64,000 nt of DNA, taken from contig CAVVNR010000008.1 in NCBI GenBank assembly GCA_963749715.1, forward strand, positions 558,001-622,000, read 5' to 3'. The stretch is from Roseiarcus sp963749715. Its GTDB lineage: Bacteria > Pseudomonadota > Alphaproteobacteria > Rhizobiales > Beijerinckiaceae. Shown piece by piece: positions 43,228-53,063 of the stretch (positions within the stretch are counted from its first letter, which is position 1; every line of letters begins with the position of its first letter). Below the pieces are notes generated by a model that was not told the DNA's origin, did no database searches, and saw only the letters and a list, made by a program, of their open reading frames with translations. Position numbers and translations under genes: made by a program.

Positions 43228-44000
43228 TCATTCGCGCGCCCATGGCGAATGACGCATGAGCGGCAGCGCCAGGAAATACGCGGCCGTCGCGACAAGGCCC
43301 CAGCCCACCCAGGCCGCAGGCGCCAGGTTCTCGACAATGGCGATCGCCGCCGAACGAACCACGCGACCGACATGGCGATCGTCAGCCCGCGCAGCCTGAC
43401 CACCCGCAGCGGATGGACAAACACGATCGGCGAGAACATCATCGCCGCCGCCGCAAGAAGGAGCGCGCGCTGACGACCCACGGCGGGCGAAGGACGAAGA
43501 GATAGAGGACGAGGATGTTCCAGGTCGCCGGAAATCCGCGGAACCACAGGTCGTCGGTCTTCATGCGGGTGTCGGCGAAATAGAGCGCCGAAGCGATCGT
43601 GACGATAAGCCCGATCCAGAACGAGACCTCGTTGGCATCAGGTCCGATCGCCAGAGCGCCACGACCGGCACCAGCACATAGGTCAGGAAATCGATCACGA
43701 GGTCGAGAATCGACCCCGTCGATCGCCGCCGCGGTCACGTGCACGCTGGGCGGCGCGCGCCAGCGTGCCGTCGATCGCCGTCGATGAAGAAGCCGAGCCG
43801 AGCCAGGCGAAGCAGGCCGGCGAAATTGCGCTCGATCGCCGCATAGAGCGCGAGCACCGCCACGGCCCCGCCCGAGGCGGTGAAGAGATGGACAGAGAAC
43901 CCCGCCGCGCTCGCGACGTCTACGGGCGTCTTTTCGATCGCATCGTGCCCTTGTCCGCCCAACCGCGACAATACGCCAAGCCGGCTTGACCTTGCACGCC
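43228..44000 (-). pseudogene. pcs: Phosphatidylcholine synthase (Pcs), broken by at least four frameshifts
   Basis: Pieces in successive minus-strand frames reassemble a Pcs of normal length. They are FSVHLFTASGGAVAVLALYA and GFFIDG; IDGTLARAAQ; LDLVIDFLTYVLVPVVALW with the CDP-alcohol phosphotransferase aspartates; ASALYFADTRMKTDDLWFRG and FPATWNILVLYLFVLRPP; AAAMMFSPIVFVHPLRVVRL; and ENLAPAAWVGWGL ending MRHSPWARE and a TGA at 43228. Pcs condenses CDP-diacylglycerol with choline. Each piece is conserved, including the catalytic region, so decay is very recent or the sequence carries errors. The exact start is unclear. Confidence 0.78.
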
Positions 44001-44087
44001 TTCGCCTTATCAAAGTCGAGCCGGCGCCGTCTCGCCGGCCGCGCGCGCGTGCGCGATAGCCTGTGGGAGCCAGACGGGAGATCGTCC

Positions 44088-45303
44088 ATGACCAATCGGG
44101 GAAACGCCGACTGCGCGCGGCTGCGACGTCCTGATCGCCGGCGCAGGTCTCGCTGGCCTCACAGCGGCGCTCGGCTTTGCCAGGCGGGCTTTGACGTCGT
44201 CTGCTCCGGCGCAGGCGAGCGCACCGGGCGCGGGCGCACCGTCGCCATGCTGGACGGTCGGTCGCCTTTCTTGACTCGCTCGGCCTTTGGACGACGATCG
44301 AAGGCCCAGCCGCGGCGCTGCAGGGCGCTTCGGATCATCGACGATACCGGAACGCTCTTTCCGCCCCGTCCGGTCGAGTTTCTCGCGCGGAGAAATCGGC
44401 CTCGACGACATTCGGCTGGAACATCGAGAACGACAGGATGGCGGATACGCTCGCTCTCGGCCGAGGCGCCGGACCCGGGCGTCGAGCGCGTCGCCAGCAG
44501 CGTCGCCGCCTACGACTTCGCCGCAGAAAGGGCGGCAGGCGCGGCTCGAAGACGGGCGTCCCGTCTCAGTCGCCCTCGCCCTCGGCGCCGACGGCCGGGA
44601 CTCGAGAGCGCGCCGCGCCGCCGGGCTCTAAGCCCGCGTCCACCGCTACGGCAGAGCGCGCTGACCGTGCATCTCGTCCATCGCCTGCCCCACCGCGACT
44701 TTTCCACCGAGTTCCACACCCGCGGCGGCCCATTCACCCTTGTGCCGTTGCCAGCGAGCGCAACCGCGGCCAATCGCTCGAGCCTGGTCTGGGTAATGGC
44801 GGACAGCGAAGCGCGCCGCCGCGCGGCGCTCAATGACGATGGCGCTTGGCGGAGGAGTCGAGCGCCAGGCCAGTCGCTCCTGGGCGCGATGCGGATCGAG
44901 GGGGGCCGGGCATATTCCCGATGGTCCGCCAGGTCGTGCCCAGAATCGTCGCCGAGCCGCCTGGCGCTCATCGGCGACGCGGCCCACGCCTTCCCGCCGA
45001 TCGGCGCGCAGGGCCTCAATCTTGGCTTGCGCGACGTTGAAGCGATCTTCGCCTGCGCCGCCGAGGCCGCGGATGCTGGCCGGGACATCGGCGGGCGCGA
45101 GGCCTTGCAGGCCTATGAACGCGCGAGGCGGTCGGACATCGCGCATGAGGACCGGCGTCGTCGACGGCCTCAATCGCGCGCTGCATCGACCCGCTTCGCG
45201 CCGCTCGATTTCGTCCGCGGCGCCGGCCTTGCGGCGTTGGCGCCGTCGGGCCGCTGCGGCGCTTGGTCATGCGGGAGGAGTGGCGCCGAGGCTCTTGCGC
45301 TGA
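44088..45303 (+). pseudogene. UbiH/VisC-family FAD-dependent monooxygenase, multiply frameshifted
   Basis: Fragments in all three frames reconstruct one flavoprotein. CDVLIAGAGLAGLTAALGFA is the N-terminal FAD site, VAFLDSLGLW and RALRIIDDTGTLF follow, then FSTEFHTRGGPFTLVPLP and SSLVWVM, and finally LALIGDAAHAFPPIGAQG with NLGLRDVEAI, the second FAD motif. The ATG at 44088 starts MTNRGNADC and the last usable stop is at 45301-45303. Family members hydroxylate ubiquinone precursors or related aromatics. At least five indels separate the pieces. Confidence 0.72.
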
Positions 45304-45439
45304 ACGACGGCCGGGGTCGTGCTGACGGAAGGCCTCGTTCGCTCCGGCCAACGCGAATTTTTCGATCTCAGGTAGTTAACTTTGACTTCCTCGTATTTCT
45401 CGCCGAACGGCGAAATCCGCCCCAAAAGGTGGGGATATT

Positions 45440-45927
45440 TCAGCCTCTTGTGCGCAAATCTTCCGATAGGTCACGATCGACCGCAGCCGGGCCATGATCC
45501 GGCCCGGGATGGCCGCCGGCAGCGGCGACCGAGTCTGCCGAGGTAGAACGCCCAGCCCTTGCTGTGGTTGGCGTGCTGCTCGGCGTTGGGAAGACCGGTA
45601 TGGGTCATGCGCACGAGGGTGCCCCCGTCCCGGTCGATCAGGTCGATCTCGATCAGACTCGAACCCGGCGGAACGTCCGTCGTCCCCTTCCCAGCCGAAG
45701 CTGTAGGCGAGCCGGTGGACCGGGACCACCTCGCGGAACGCGCCGCGCGCGGTGCGCGCATGGCTCCCGCCGATGCCTTTGACGAGGTACAGTCCCCCGG
45801 GCTGCGCATCCGTCGTCGCCTCGGCACCCATCCAGCCCAATATCTTTTCCGGATCGGTCAGAAAGGCGAAGACCGTGGCAGGCGGGGCCGCGATATGGGT
45901 CTCGCGGATCAGGGGCGGCGCTGGCAT
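45440..45927 (-). pseudogene. SRPBCC/AHSA1-domain protein, two frameshifts
   Basis: From an ATG at 45927 with GGAGG just upstream, the first frame gives MPAPPLIRETHIAAPPATVF and FLTDPEKILGWMGAEA, the usual opening of AHSA1-like START-fold proteins. After about 45690 another frame continues with LIEIDLIDRDGGTLVRMTHT and HSKGWAFYLGRL, the conserved C-terminal helix. A third frame near 45535 ends VDRDLSEDLRTRG with TGA at 45440. These domains bind hydrophobic ligands and often pair with ArsR regulators, none of which is adjacent. Confidence 0.75.
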
Positions 45928-46089
45928 CGGAGCCTCCTTGAGGGCGCCGCCAAGCAAGGCGGCGCGTTGTAGTCGCGCGCCATAGCCCGTCGAAGACGGG
46001 CGTCCTTGCGGCCGCCCATGGGGCGGCCGACCGCTGGCGGCCGCTCGGATAGAGACGGCGTCGCCGGGGCAGTCCTGTCGGAATAGCGG

Positions 46090-47218
46090 ATGACAACGGA
46101 GCCGTGTCAAGCCCATGATCGGCGCATGCAGTTCAACTCGGCGCTCGCCTGGCTCGTCGACGCGGCCGCCGCGTCGCCGGCCGCCGACCTTTTCCTGGCG
46201 CGGCTCGGCGCGCGGCTGATCGAGGACGGCGCGCCGCTCGTCGGCGGCGCCCTGACGCTGGCCGCGCCGCATCCGCTCATCGCCCGCCGCACCTGGCTGT
46301 GGCGGGCCGAAAGCGGAGAGGTGATCGAGGCCCTGGGATTCGCGCCTATAGGACTCGCCTGGAGGGGCAGGCCCGTCCGGCGATTCCGGCCGGCGGTGGC
46401 TCGAAAACCTCGCGGCCGGGCTCGTGCATGAAGACGCGGTCGAACCGAAGCCGGACGGGCCTTTGCTCTGCTGGATCGGGCCGCATCCGTTCACGCCGGA
46501 GGAGGCGAGCCGCCTAAGCGAAGCCGCGCGCTTCGCGGCGGCCCCGCTCGCCGCGCTGACCGCGCGCGCCACCTTGGCGGCGGCTCTCGAAGCCTATCTC
46601 GGCAAGCGCAGCGCGGCCCGGGTGCTGGCCGGTCCCCTGCGGCGCGGCGTCGGCGAGACCATCCAGGCGGCGCTGCTGTTCGCCGATCTGCGCGGTTTCA
46701 CCGCCCTGTCCGAGATCAATCCCCCGTCGGAGGTCATCGCCGCTCTCAATGCCTGGTTCGACCGCATCGCCCTCTCGGTCCACGCCTTTGGCGGTGAAGT
46801 GTTGAAATTCATCGGCGACGGCGTCTTGGCGATCTTTCCGGTCGCCGGAGCGCTCGCCCCGACCCGCCTGCGATTCCGCGCTTCGCGCGGTCTCCGCGGC
46901 CAGAGGTCGGAATGGCGCATCTCGACGAGGCGCGACGGCTGGAGGGTCTCGCGCCCCTGCCCTTCGGCGCCGCGCTTCATCTCGGCGAGATCCTTTGGGG
47001 CAATATCGGCGCGGCCGACCGGCTCGATTTCACCGCGATCGGCCCCGCCGTCAATCTGGTCAGCCGATTGGAAGGGCTATGCCGGCCGCTCGACAAAACC
47101 GTGCTCATCTCCGGCGCCTTCGCCGCCGAGACTGCGATGCCGCTGATCCCGCTGGGGAGCACATACGCTCCGCGGCATCGCCGCGCCCTGCCTGGTGTTC
47201 ACCGTGCCGGGGCGATGA
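46090..47218 (+). pseudogene. Class III adenylate/guanylate cyclase, at least three frameshifts
   Basis: An N-terminal region (FNSALAWLVDAAAASP onward) precedes the catalytic domain. AALLFADLRGFTALSEI holds the first metal aspartate, GEVLKFIGDGVLAIFP the second, and FTAIGPAVNLVSRLEGL the transition-state Asn and Arg. Shifts are needed near 46370, in the 46850-46910 stretch, and near 47165, after which TLRGIAAPCLVFTVPG runs to TGA at 47216-47218. With every catalytic residue present, the enzyme would be active if the frame were intact. The product would be cAMP or cGMP; two CRP-type sites lie 11-12 kb upstream in the window. Confidence 0.75.
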
Positions 47219-47278
47219 GCGAGTTCGGGAGAAAAGGCGCAGAAGTGCGACCGCTGCCCCGCCGGGAGGGCGGTTCCG

Positions 47279-47924
47279 TCAAAGCACGACGACGGGCGTT
47301 CCCTTCGCGACCCGCCCGTAAAGATCGATCACATCGGCGTCGAGCATCCGGATGCATCCCGACGACACGGCCTTGCCGATCGACTTGGGCTCGTTGGTGC
47401 CGTGGATGCGGAACAGAGTGTCCTTGTTGTCCTGAAAAAGGTAGAGGGCGCGCGCTCCGAGCGGGTTCTCCATCCCGCCGTCCAGGTGCACCGGCAGCTC
47501 CGGCTGACGGGCCAGCATCTCCGGCGGTGGCGTCCACCCGGGCCAGAACGCCTTTCGGCCGATCTCCGCCTTTCCCTTCCAGGCGAAACCCTCGACGCCC
47601 GACGCCGATGCCGTACTGGAGCGCGCGTCCGTCGCCGAGCGAGAGGTAGAGCTTGCGCTCCCGGGTATTGATGGTCAGCGTGCCCGCCGGCTCCCCGGTC
47701 GGATCATTGACCTCCTTGCGGGTCGTGAGGGTCATATTGACGTCTTTGTCGAAGCCGCCCGGGGTCGAATAGTTCGGATCGGCGTCGGGCGGCAGATAGG
47801 TCTGTGTTTGCGGCGGCGGCGAGCCGAAGCCTGGAATCGGAAACAGTGTTTGGGCCATTCCCTTTTCCGCGGAAATCGCGACGATCGCCAGGCTCATCAT
47901 GAGAAAACTTCGCGCACAAAGCAT
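47279..47924 (-). pseudogene. L,D-transpeptidase (YkuD family), one frameshift
   Basis: From the ATG at 47924 there is a signal peptide (MLCARSFLMMSLAIVAISAE) and NYSTPGGFDKDVNMTL. The frame changes near 47594-47602, where removing one base joins GIGVGR to EGFAWKGKAEIGRKAFWPGW. The catalytic domain then continues with FRIHGTNEPKSIGKAVSSGC and IRML, the His-Gly and Cys signature, ending KGTPVVVL. These periplasmic enzymes form 3-3 crosslinks in peptidoglycan or attach proteins to it. All catalytic residues are intact. Confidence 0.82.
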
Positions 47925-48244
47925 GGTCAATCCGTCCCTGCATTCGAAACGATCTTCAATTCTCGCCAGCATTGGCAAGACTAACCGGGATCGTCCAGTA
48001 GCGCGAGGGGTTCGCCGTCAGCAAAAAAAGCCGGAGCGCGCTCGGTTTCGGCAGTCAAAAGGAGGCGCGATACTGGCTGCGGCAATTGCCTGGCACAGGG
48101 ATCGCGGCGACAATAGCGCGACCCGGGTCGTGTCTAGAGCGGCGGGCGACTTAAGCTTTTTAAGTCAGGCGCTTGACGGCGTCCGCAAAAAAGTTGGTTT
48201 ATCGGGCTCCGCTCTTGCGCGCCTGATGTTGGATAAGAGGCGAG
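47925..48244. other. Divergent intergenic region upstream of the ClC gene
   Basis: About 320 bases between the divergent L,D-transpeptidase and ClC genes, so both promoters should lie here. It contains one short palindrome (48148-48166, listed separately). No gene was recognised. Confidence 0.5.
48148..48166. promoter_or_regulatory. Short palindrome GACTTAA-N5-TTAAGTC upstream of the ClC gene
   Basis: A perfect seven-base inverted repeat with a five-base spacer, about 80 bases before the ClC start. It may be an operator or a small hairpin; no known regulator motif was recognised. Confidence 0.35.
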
Positions 48245-50056
48245 ATGTCGTCGACGACCGCTGATGCCGCCGTTTCATCCAAGTCCGTCTCCGCCGGGGA
48301 TCGGGGAGAGCGACGGGTGAGCCTGTTCGCCTTATGTCTGCTCGCATTGGGCGTGGGGATCTTCACCGGCGTCGGCGCGGTGGCGCTGCGGGCGCTGATC
48401 GGCCTCATCCACAACGCCATGTTCAACGGCGTCTTCAGAATTGCCTACGACGCAAACATCCTCGAGGGGCCGAGCCGGTTCGGCAACTGGGTAATCTTGT
48501 CGCCGGTCCTCGGCGGCCTCGTCGTCGTCTATCTGGTGGAACGCTTTGCCCCGGAGGCCAAAGGTCACGGCGTCCCAGAGGTGATGGACGCCGTCTACTA
48601 TCAGCGCGGCAACATTCGCGGCGTCGTCGCGGTTATCAAGTCGCTCGCTTCGGCGCTATCGATCGGGTCTGGCGCGTCGGTTGGCCGGGAAGGGCCGATC
48701 ATCCAGATCGGTTCGGCGCTGGGATCGTCGTTTTCAAAAGCCATTGGCCTCTCGACCGGGCAGAAGATCACCCTTCTGTCCGCGGGCGCCGGCGCAGGCA
48801 TCGCAGCCACGTTCAACACGCCCCTGGGCGGCGTGCTCTTCGCGCTCGAGATCCTTTTGCCGGAAGTCTCCAACCGCACCTTTCTGCCGGTCGTGATCGC
48901 GACGGGCGCATCGACCCTGGTCGGGCGCATCCTCATCGGACCAAATCCGGCCTTCGCCGTCCCGGAGATCTCATTTCCGTCCGCCAGCGTTTTCGGCGTC
49001 GAGGAGGCGATCGCATACACCGCGCTCGGCGCTCTCTGCGGCTTCGCCGCCTGGGCCTTCATCCGGCTTCTGGTATTCATGGAGGACGGCTTTCCGAAGC
49101 TACCGGGAAACATCTACATTCAGAACATCGTCGGCATGACCCTGGTCGGCCTGATGATGGTCGGCCTCTCCAGCGCTTTCGGCCACTCCTATATCGACGG
49201 CGTCGGCTATGGCGTCATCCAGTCGATCCTCGATCAGAGCATGACGGGCGCCGGGCTTCTGGCGCTCCTGTTCGCGCTCAAACTGCTCGCGACCACGATC
49301 AGCCTCGGCTGCGGCGCCTCGGGGGGCATATTTTCGCCCTCGCTCTTTCTCGGCTCGACGCTCGGGGCGGCGTTCGCGTCTGTCGCCATGCTCGTCCTCC
49401 CCAACGCCGGCATGACGTCGCCGTCGGCGGCGATCGTCGGCATGGCGGCGATGGTCGGAGCGGGGACCGGGGGCGTCATGACCGGCATCATCATGGTGTT
49501 CGAGATGACGCGCGACTATGCGATCATCGTCCCGGTGATCGTCGCCGTGGCGGTCGCCGCCGGGGTCAGGCGGGCGCTCATCTCCGAGACGATCTACACC
49601 ATCAAGCTGCGCCACCGCGGCCACCGCATCCCCAAAGAGCGGCACGTCAATCTCTATCTCGTCCAGCAGGCCGAGGACGTCATGGAGCGGCGGTTCATCC
49701 TCGCCGAGGCGGGTTCGACGCTGAGGGAATGCATCGGTTGGGAGGACGTTGACGATCTGCGGGCGATGATTGTCGTGCGCGAGGGCAGAATCGTCGGCCT
49801 CATCCCGCCTCGCTCCGGCCTCTGGCGCGAGAGCGTGAACAACCGGAACCGGCTCGTGGACGACTTTGTCGAGAAGCAACTGGTCGTCTGCCGCGACGTC
49901 GATCTGCTGAGCCTCGCGCTGGCGCGCCTCAAGCGCCACAAAGCGGGAGCGGCGATCGTCTTCCACGGCGCGCGCCGGCCGCGCGCCGCCGATGTCGTAG
50001 GCGTCATCACCAAGCGCGCGATCGCCGATGCGGTGATCAACGAATACGAGGACTGA
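48245..50056 (+). CDS. ClC-family chloride channel/antiporter with C-terminal CBS domains
   Basis: A 603-residue membrane protein with the ClC fold (about residues 30-440) and a cytoplasmic CBS-like pair (about 460-600). Selectivity signatures are GSGASVGREGP with the gating glutamate, ATFNTPLGGVLFALEILLPE, and GCGASGGIFSPSLFLG. It exchanges or conducts chloride across the inner membrane; the CBS region suggests nucleotide or ionic-strength gating. The start MSSTTADAAV follows GAGGCGAG. The downstream AbrB-type gene begins ten bases after its stop, so the two are probably co-transcribed. Confidence 0.93.
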   Translation: MSSTTADAAVSSKSVSAGDRGERRVSLFALCLLALGVGIFTGVGAVALRALIGLIHNAMFNGVFRIAYDANILEGPSRFGNWVILSPVLGGLVVVYLVERFAPEAKGHGVPEVMDAVYYQRGNIRGVVAVIKSLASALSIGSGASVGREGPIIQIGSALGSSFSKAIGLSTGQKITLLSAGAGAGIAATFNTPLGGVLFALEILLPEVSNRTFLPVVIATGASTLVGRILIGPNPAFAVPEISFPSASVFGVEEAIAYTALGALCGFAAWAFIRLLVFMEDGFPKLPGNIYIQNIVGMTLVGLMMVGLSSAFGHSYIDGVGYGVIQSILDQSMTGAGLLALLFALKLLATTISLGCGASGGIFSPSLFLGSTLGAAFASVAMLVLPNAGMTSPSAAIVGMAAMVGAGTGGVMTGIIMVFEMTRDYAIIVPVIVAVAVAAGVRRALISETIYTIKLRHRGHRIPKERHVNLYLVQQAEDVMERRFILAEAGSTLRECIGWEDVDDLRAMIVVREGRIVGLIPPRSGLWRESVNNRNRLVDDFVEKQLVVCRDVDLLSLALARLKRHKAGAAIVFHGARRPRAADVVGVITKRAIADAVINEYED

Positions 50057-50066
50057 CCCAAGCCAA

Positions 50067-51167
50067 ATGTCGCGGTTCACTCTGCGCGGGAGACCATCGG
50101 CGCTGCAATGGGGCGCGCTTCTGGCCGCTTCGCTGGTCTGCATTTGCGCATTCGAGCTGATGCGCCTGCCGGCGGCCCTGCTGCTCGGCGCTATCGGCGG
50201 AGCGATCCTGCTTTCGTGGTTCGAGGGACGCGTGAAGATGCCGTCATGGGCTTTTGTCATCGCTCAAGGTTTTATCGGCTGCCTTATGGCGCGAAGCATC
50301 ACTCCCGACATCGCCATGACGCTCATCCGGAAATGGCCGATGTTCCTGATCCTGATTGGGGCGGTCATATTCTTCGCGACCGGCCTCGGCTTTGTGCTCG
50401 CGCGCTGGAAAGTGCTCCCGGGCACGACCGCTGTCTGGGGCTCATCGCCCGGCGCGGCGACCGCGATGGTGCTGATGGCCGAAGCTTTCGGCGGCGACAT
50501 GAGGCTCGTCGCCGTCATGCAATACCTGCGCGTCGCATGCGTCGGCCTGGCGGCCTCGGTCGTGGCGCGGGTGTGGTCGACGTCAGGCGACCCCCCGGCC
50601 GTCCCAATCGACTGGTTCCCGCCGCTTGCGGCCGGCCCTTTTTTGGGGACGTTGGCTCTTGCCGTCGGCGGGGCGGTGATCGGGGTCAAGTCCGGGATCC
50701 CGGCTGGCGCGTTGCTTCTGCCGCTGTTCCTCGGCGCCCCGCTGTCGGCGAGCCACCTCCTTTCGATCACGCTCCCGCCATGGCTGCTGGCCATATGCTA
50801 CGCTCTGGTCGGCTGGTCCATCGGCCTGAGATTCACCCGCGAAATCGTGCTTCACGCGGGGAAACAATTGCCGAGGATCGTCGCCTCGATCTTCGCGCTC
50901 ATGGCGATGTGCGGGGCTCTCGCCCTTACCCTGCACGAGGCGACGGGAACCGATCCGTTGACCGCCTATCTCGCCACCAGTCCCGGCGGCGCGGATTCCG
51001 TCGCCATCATCGCCGCATCGTCGAAGGTCGACATGCCGTTCGTCATGGCGATGCAGATCGGACGATTGCTGATAGTGATCCTGATCGGCCCGAGCCTCGC
51101 CCGCATGATCGCACGCTGGACCGGCGCGACCGGGCTCGAATCTTCAAACGCTAGAGCCTCGAAGTGA
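50067..51167 (+). CDS. AbrB-family integral membrane protein (formerly putative ammonia monooxygenase)
   Basis: A 366-residue protein with about ten helices arranged as an internal duplication, the layout of the AbrB membrane family (PF05145). Signature blocks include GALLAASLVCICAFELMRLP, VLPGTTAVWGSSPGAATAMV and YLATSPGGADSVAIIAA. Despite the family name it is unrelated to the DNA-binding AbrB regulator. The function is unproven, possibly a transporter or sensor. It follows the ClC gene by ten bases and is probably in the same transcript. Confidence 0.88.
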   Translation: MSRFTLRGRPSALQWGALLAASLVCICAFELMRLPAALLLGAIGGAILLSWFEGRVKMPSWAFVIAQGFIGCLMARSITPDIAMTLIRKWPMFLILIGAVIFFATGLGFVLARWKVLPGTTAVWGSSPGAATAMVLMAEAFGGDMRLVAVMQYLRVACVGLAASVVARVWSTSGDPPAVPIDWFPPLAAGPFLGTLALAVGGAVIGVKSGIPAGALLLPLFLGAPLSASHLLSITLPPWLLAICYALVGWSIGLRFTREIVLHAGKQLPRIVASIFALMAMCGALALTLHEATGTDPLTAYLATSPGGADSVAIIAASSKVDMPFVMAMQIGRLLIVILIGPSLARMIARWTGATGLESSNARASK

Positions 51168-51691
51168 ACGCCGGCGGCGCGATGTTCGATCCGCCGTCGC
51201 GGGGCCAACCATCCCAATGCTTTGAGCGTTTGAGTTTCACTGGTTGGAGGAAATAAAGAAGCCAGCATTTGGGGGAAGCTCTGATGTTGACAACCAACGG
51301 TAATAGTACCTATTGATTTAGGTCAAGAGATCGCGAAAGAGCGTAGAGCCCGTCTTGTCGAGTTCCGTTTCGGAAGCGGCGATCGCCGAAAAACGTGCGG
51401 CGCGGCGAGGGAGCAGAGGTCAATTTTGCGGAAATGACCGATGTCTTTCCACGGGCCAACGTTATCTCATTGCCCTTTGAATCCGGGCTCCGAGGACGCC
51501 GTCCGCTGCTTTGCAGGCGCCGTGATCGAGACGCTGGCGACTGGCGACGCGGCGTCGGACAGGGCCGATCAAAATCTCGAGCCTGGTTCACAAGAACGCC
51601 TTTGAACCCGATTGAACGTGAGTTGACGGGTCTGCATCGACCGGTTGCGATGCGGCAGAGGTCAACATGAGTTCGATTTCGACGCCTCCTC
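51168..51691. other. Intergenic region without recognisable gene
   Basis: About 520 bases after the AbrB-family gene. A 132-codon minus-strand frame (51310-51708) is arginine-rich with no similarity and is probably not coding. Base composition begins to drop toward the AT-richer SGNH-like gene. No RNA gene or terminator was recognised. Confidence 0.5.
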
Positions 51692-52822
51692 TTGACCAAC
51701 GCGGTCACGACGGTCGCTTTGTTTCTTGCTATTGATCTCGTTATCAGTCATTCGAACATCAAATATCGGATCTTGCCGGACACGTTTGCGATTCAGGATC
51801 AACGACTGAATCACTCTTTCGCTCCAAATGTCTCGCACGCCTACGCGATATGGGGCCGTCAGCATTACTATTTTTATTCGAACTCGCTTGGTTTTCGAGA
51901 TTCCTCGGTTCGCCAGGTAGAACCGATCTCCGCCAAACCGCATAGAATCGTATTCACCGGCGATTTTTTCACCGAGGGTATAGGAATGCCCTGGGAAGAT
52001 AGTTTCGTCGGCCGATTTGCCGCGGCCTACCCGAACGCCGAGGTGCTCAACGGCGGGGTCAGATCTTATTCGCCGAGCATCTATCTGGAAGAGATACGAC
52101 GGCTGCTTGGCGCCGGGATCAAGTTTGACCATGTGGTGATCTACATCGATATCTCTGACATTCAAGATGAAGCCGCCGCCTATGTGACCGATAGCGCCGG
52201 GAACATCATCGATAGCAAGGATCGTCCTGATTTTGGCGCTCATGTCGGCGATCCAAGCGTCAAGACGATAATCCAACCAGGCCAGTACCCGCCCCTGTTG
52301 CAGTTCCTTCGCAATCATTTCCTTCTGTCGAGGTATATAGTTACGAGGATTTACAATCTATACGTGTTGAAGATATTGACGCCAATTCGCTCGGAACGGT
52401 ACACGCAGCTTGGGCTTCTGCGCAGCAGTTGGACTATTCACGGGGATTTGCCGCTAGGGTATGGCGAAATGGGCGTCAGCGGCGGCGTCCAGAAGGCGAT
52501 GCTCAATATGACCGCACTTGCAGAACTGCTGCGCGAACGAAACATCAAGTTCTCAGTCGGCGTTTATCCCTGGCCCGATCAAGTCATGTCCGACACTAGC
52601 GAAAGCGTCGGGATGACGATTTGGCGGGACTGGTGCAAATCGCAAGGGTGCACCTTGTTCATAGATCACTTCCCTGATTTTTTCCCAAGCGACCGCGCTG
52701 CGGAAGATAATTCTGCTATTCTTGATAAATATTATATTCCCGGAGACGTCCATTTCAACGCAGATGGAAATAAACTGATCGCCGCGCGGCTCATCAACGC
52801 CTTTCGAGATGAGTTGAAGTGA
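51692..52822 (+). CDS. SGNH-hydrolase-like membrane-anchored protein with a replaced nucleophile
   Basis: A 376-residue protein with an N-terminal hydrophobic anchor (residues 2-20) and an SGNH-type fold. Block I reads FTGDFFTEGIGMPWED where family members have GDSFTEGxGM. The nucleophile position (residue 92) is phenylalanine instead of serine, a single-base difference (TTT versus TCT). Block V, GDVHFNADGNKLIA, retains the Asp/His pair. It may be inactive or carry a sequence error. The start is a TTG; an ATG at 51667 lies in another frame (MSSISTPPL), so the true N-terminus may be disturbed by an indel. Codon use is AT-richer than in the surroundings, suggesting transfer. Confidence 0.7.
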   Translation: MTNAVTTVALFLAIDLVISHSNIKYRILPDTFAIQDQRLNHSFAPNVSHAYAIWGRQHYYFYSNSLGFRDSSVRQVEPISAKPHRIVFTGDFFTEGIGMPWEDSFVGRFAAAYPNAEVLNGGVRSYSPSIYLEEIRRLLGAGIKFDHVVIYIDISDIQDEAAAYVTDSAGNIIDSKDRPDFGAHVGDPSVKTIIQPGQYPPLLQFLRNHFLLSRYIVTRIYNLYVLKILTPIRSERYTQLGLLRSSWTIHGDLPLGYGEMGVSGGVQKAMLNMTALAELLRERNIKFSVGVYPWPDQVMSDTSESVGMTIWRDWCKSQGCTLFIDHFPDFFPSDRAAEDNSAILDKYYIPGDVHFNADGNKLIAARLINAFRDELK

Positions 52823-53063
52823 CCGCATGTCTCGAGGGTAGCTGAGAGCATCGGCGACGGCCCGCCCGGCGATCAGGCGGGGAGCGGGAGGGTCCGAATG
52901 CCTCGGATCACCAGCCGCACGGCCGGATCATAATGTGCCAATAGGGCGGAAAGGTCGTCCCGGGGGCCGAAAAAGAGTGGTTGGATTCGCGCGTTTCTGG
53001 GAGACTGTCGCCGCAATTGGCGCCACAAGCCGCGCGCCGACGAAAATGAAGGAGAACTCGCTG

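Noticed and set aside
50067..51167. Annotation as an AbrB transcriptional regulator or ammonia monooxygenase
   Set aside because: The protein is a ten-helix membrane protein with no DNA-binding domain and no metal-site motifs of AMO; only the family name is shared.
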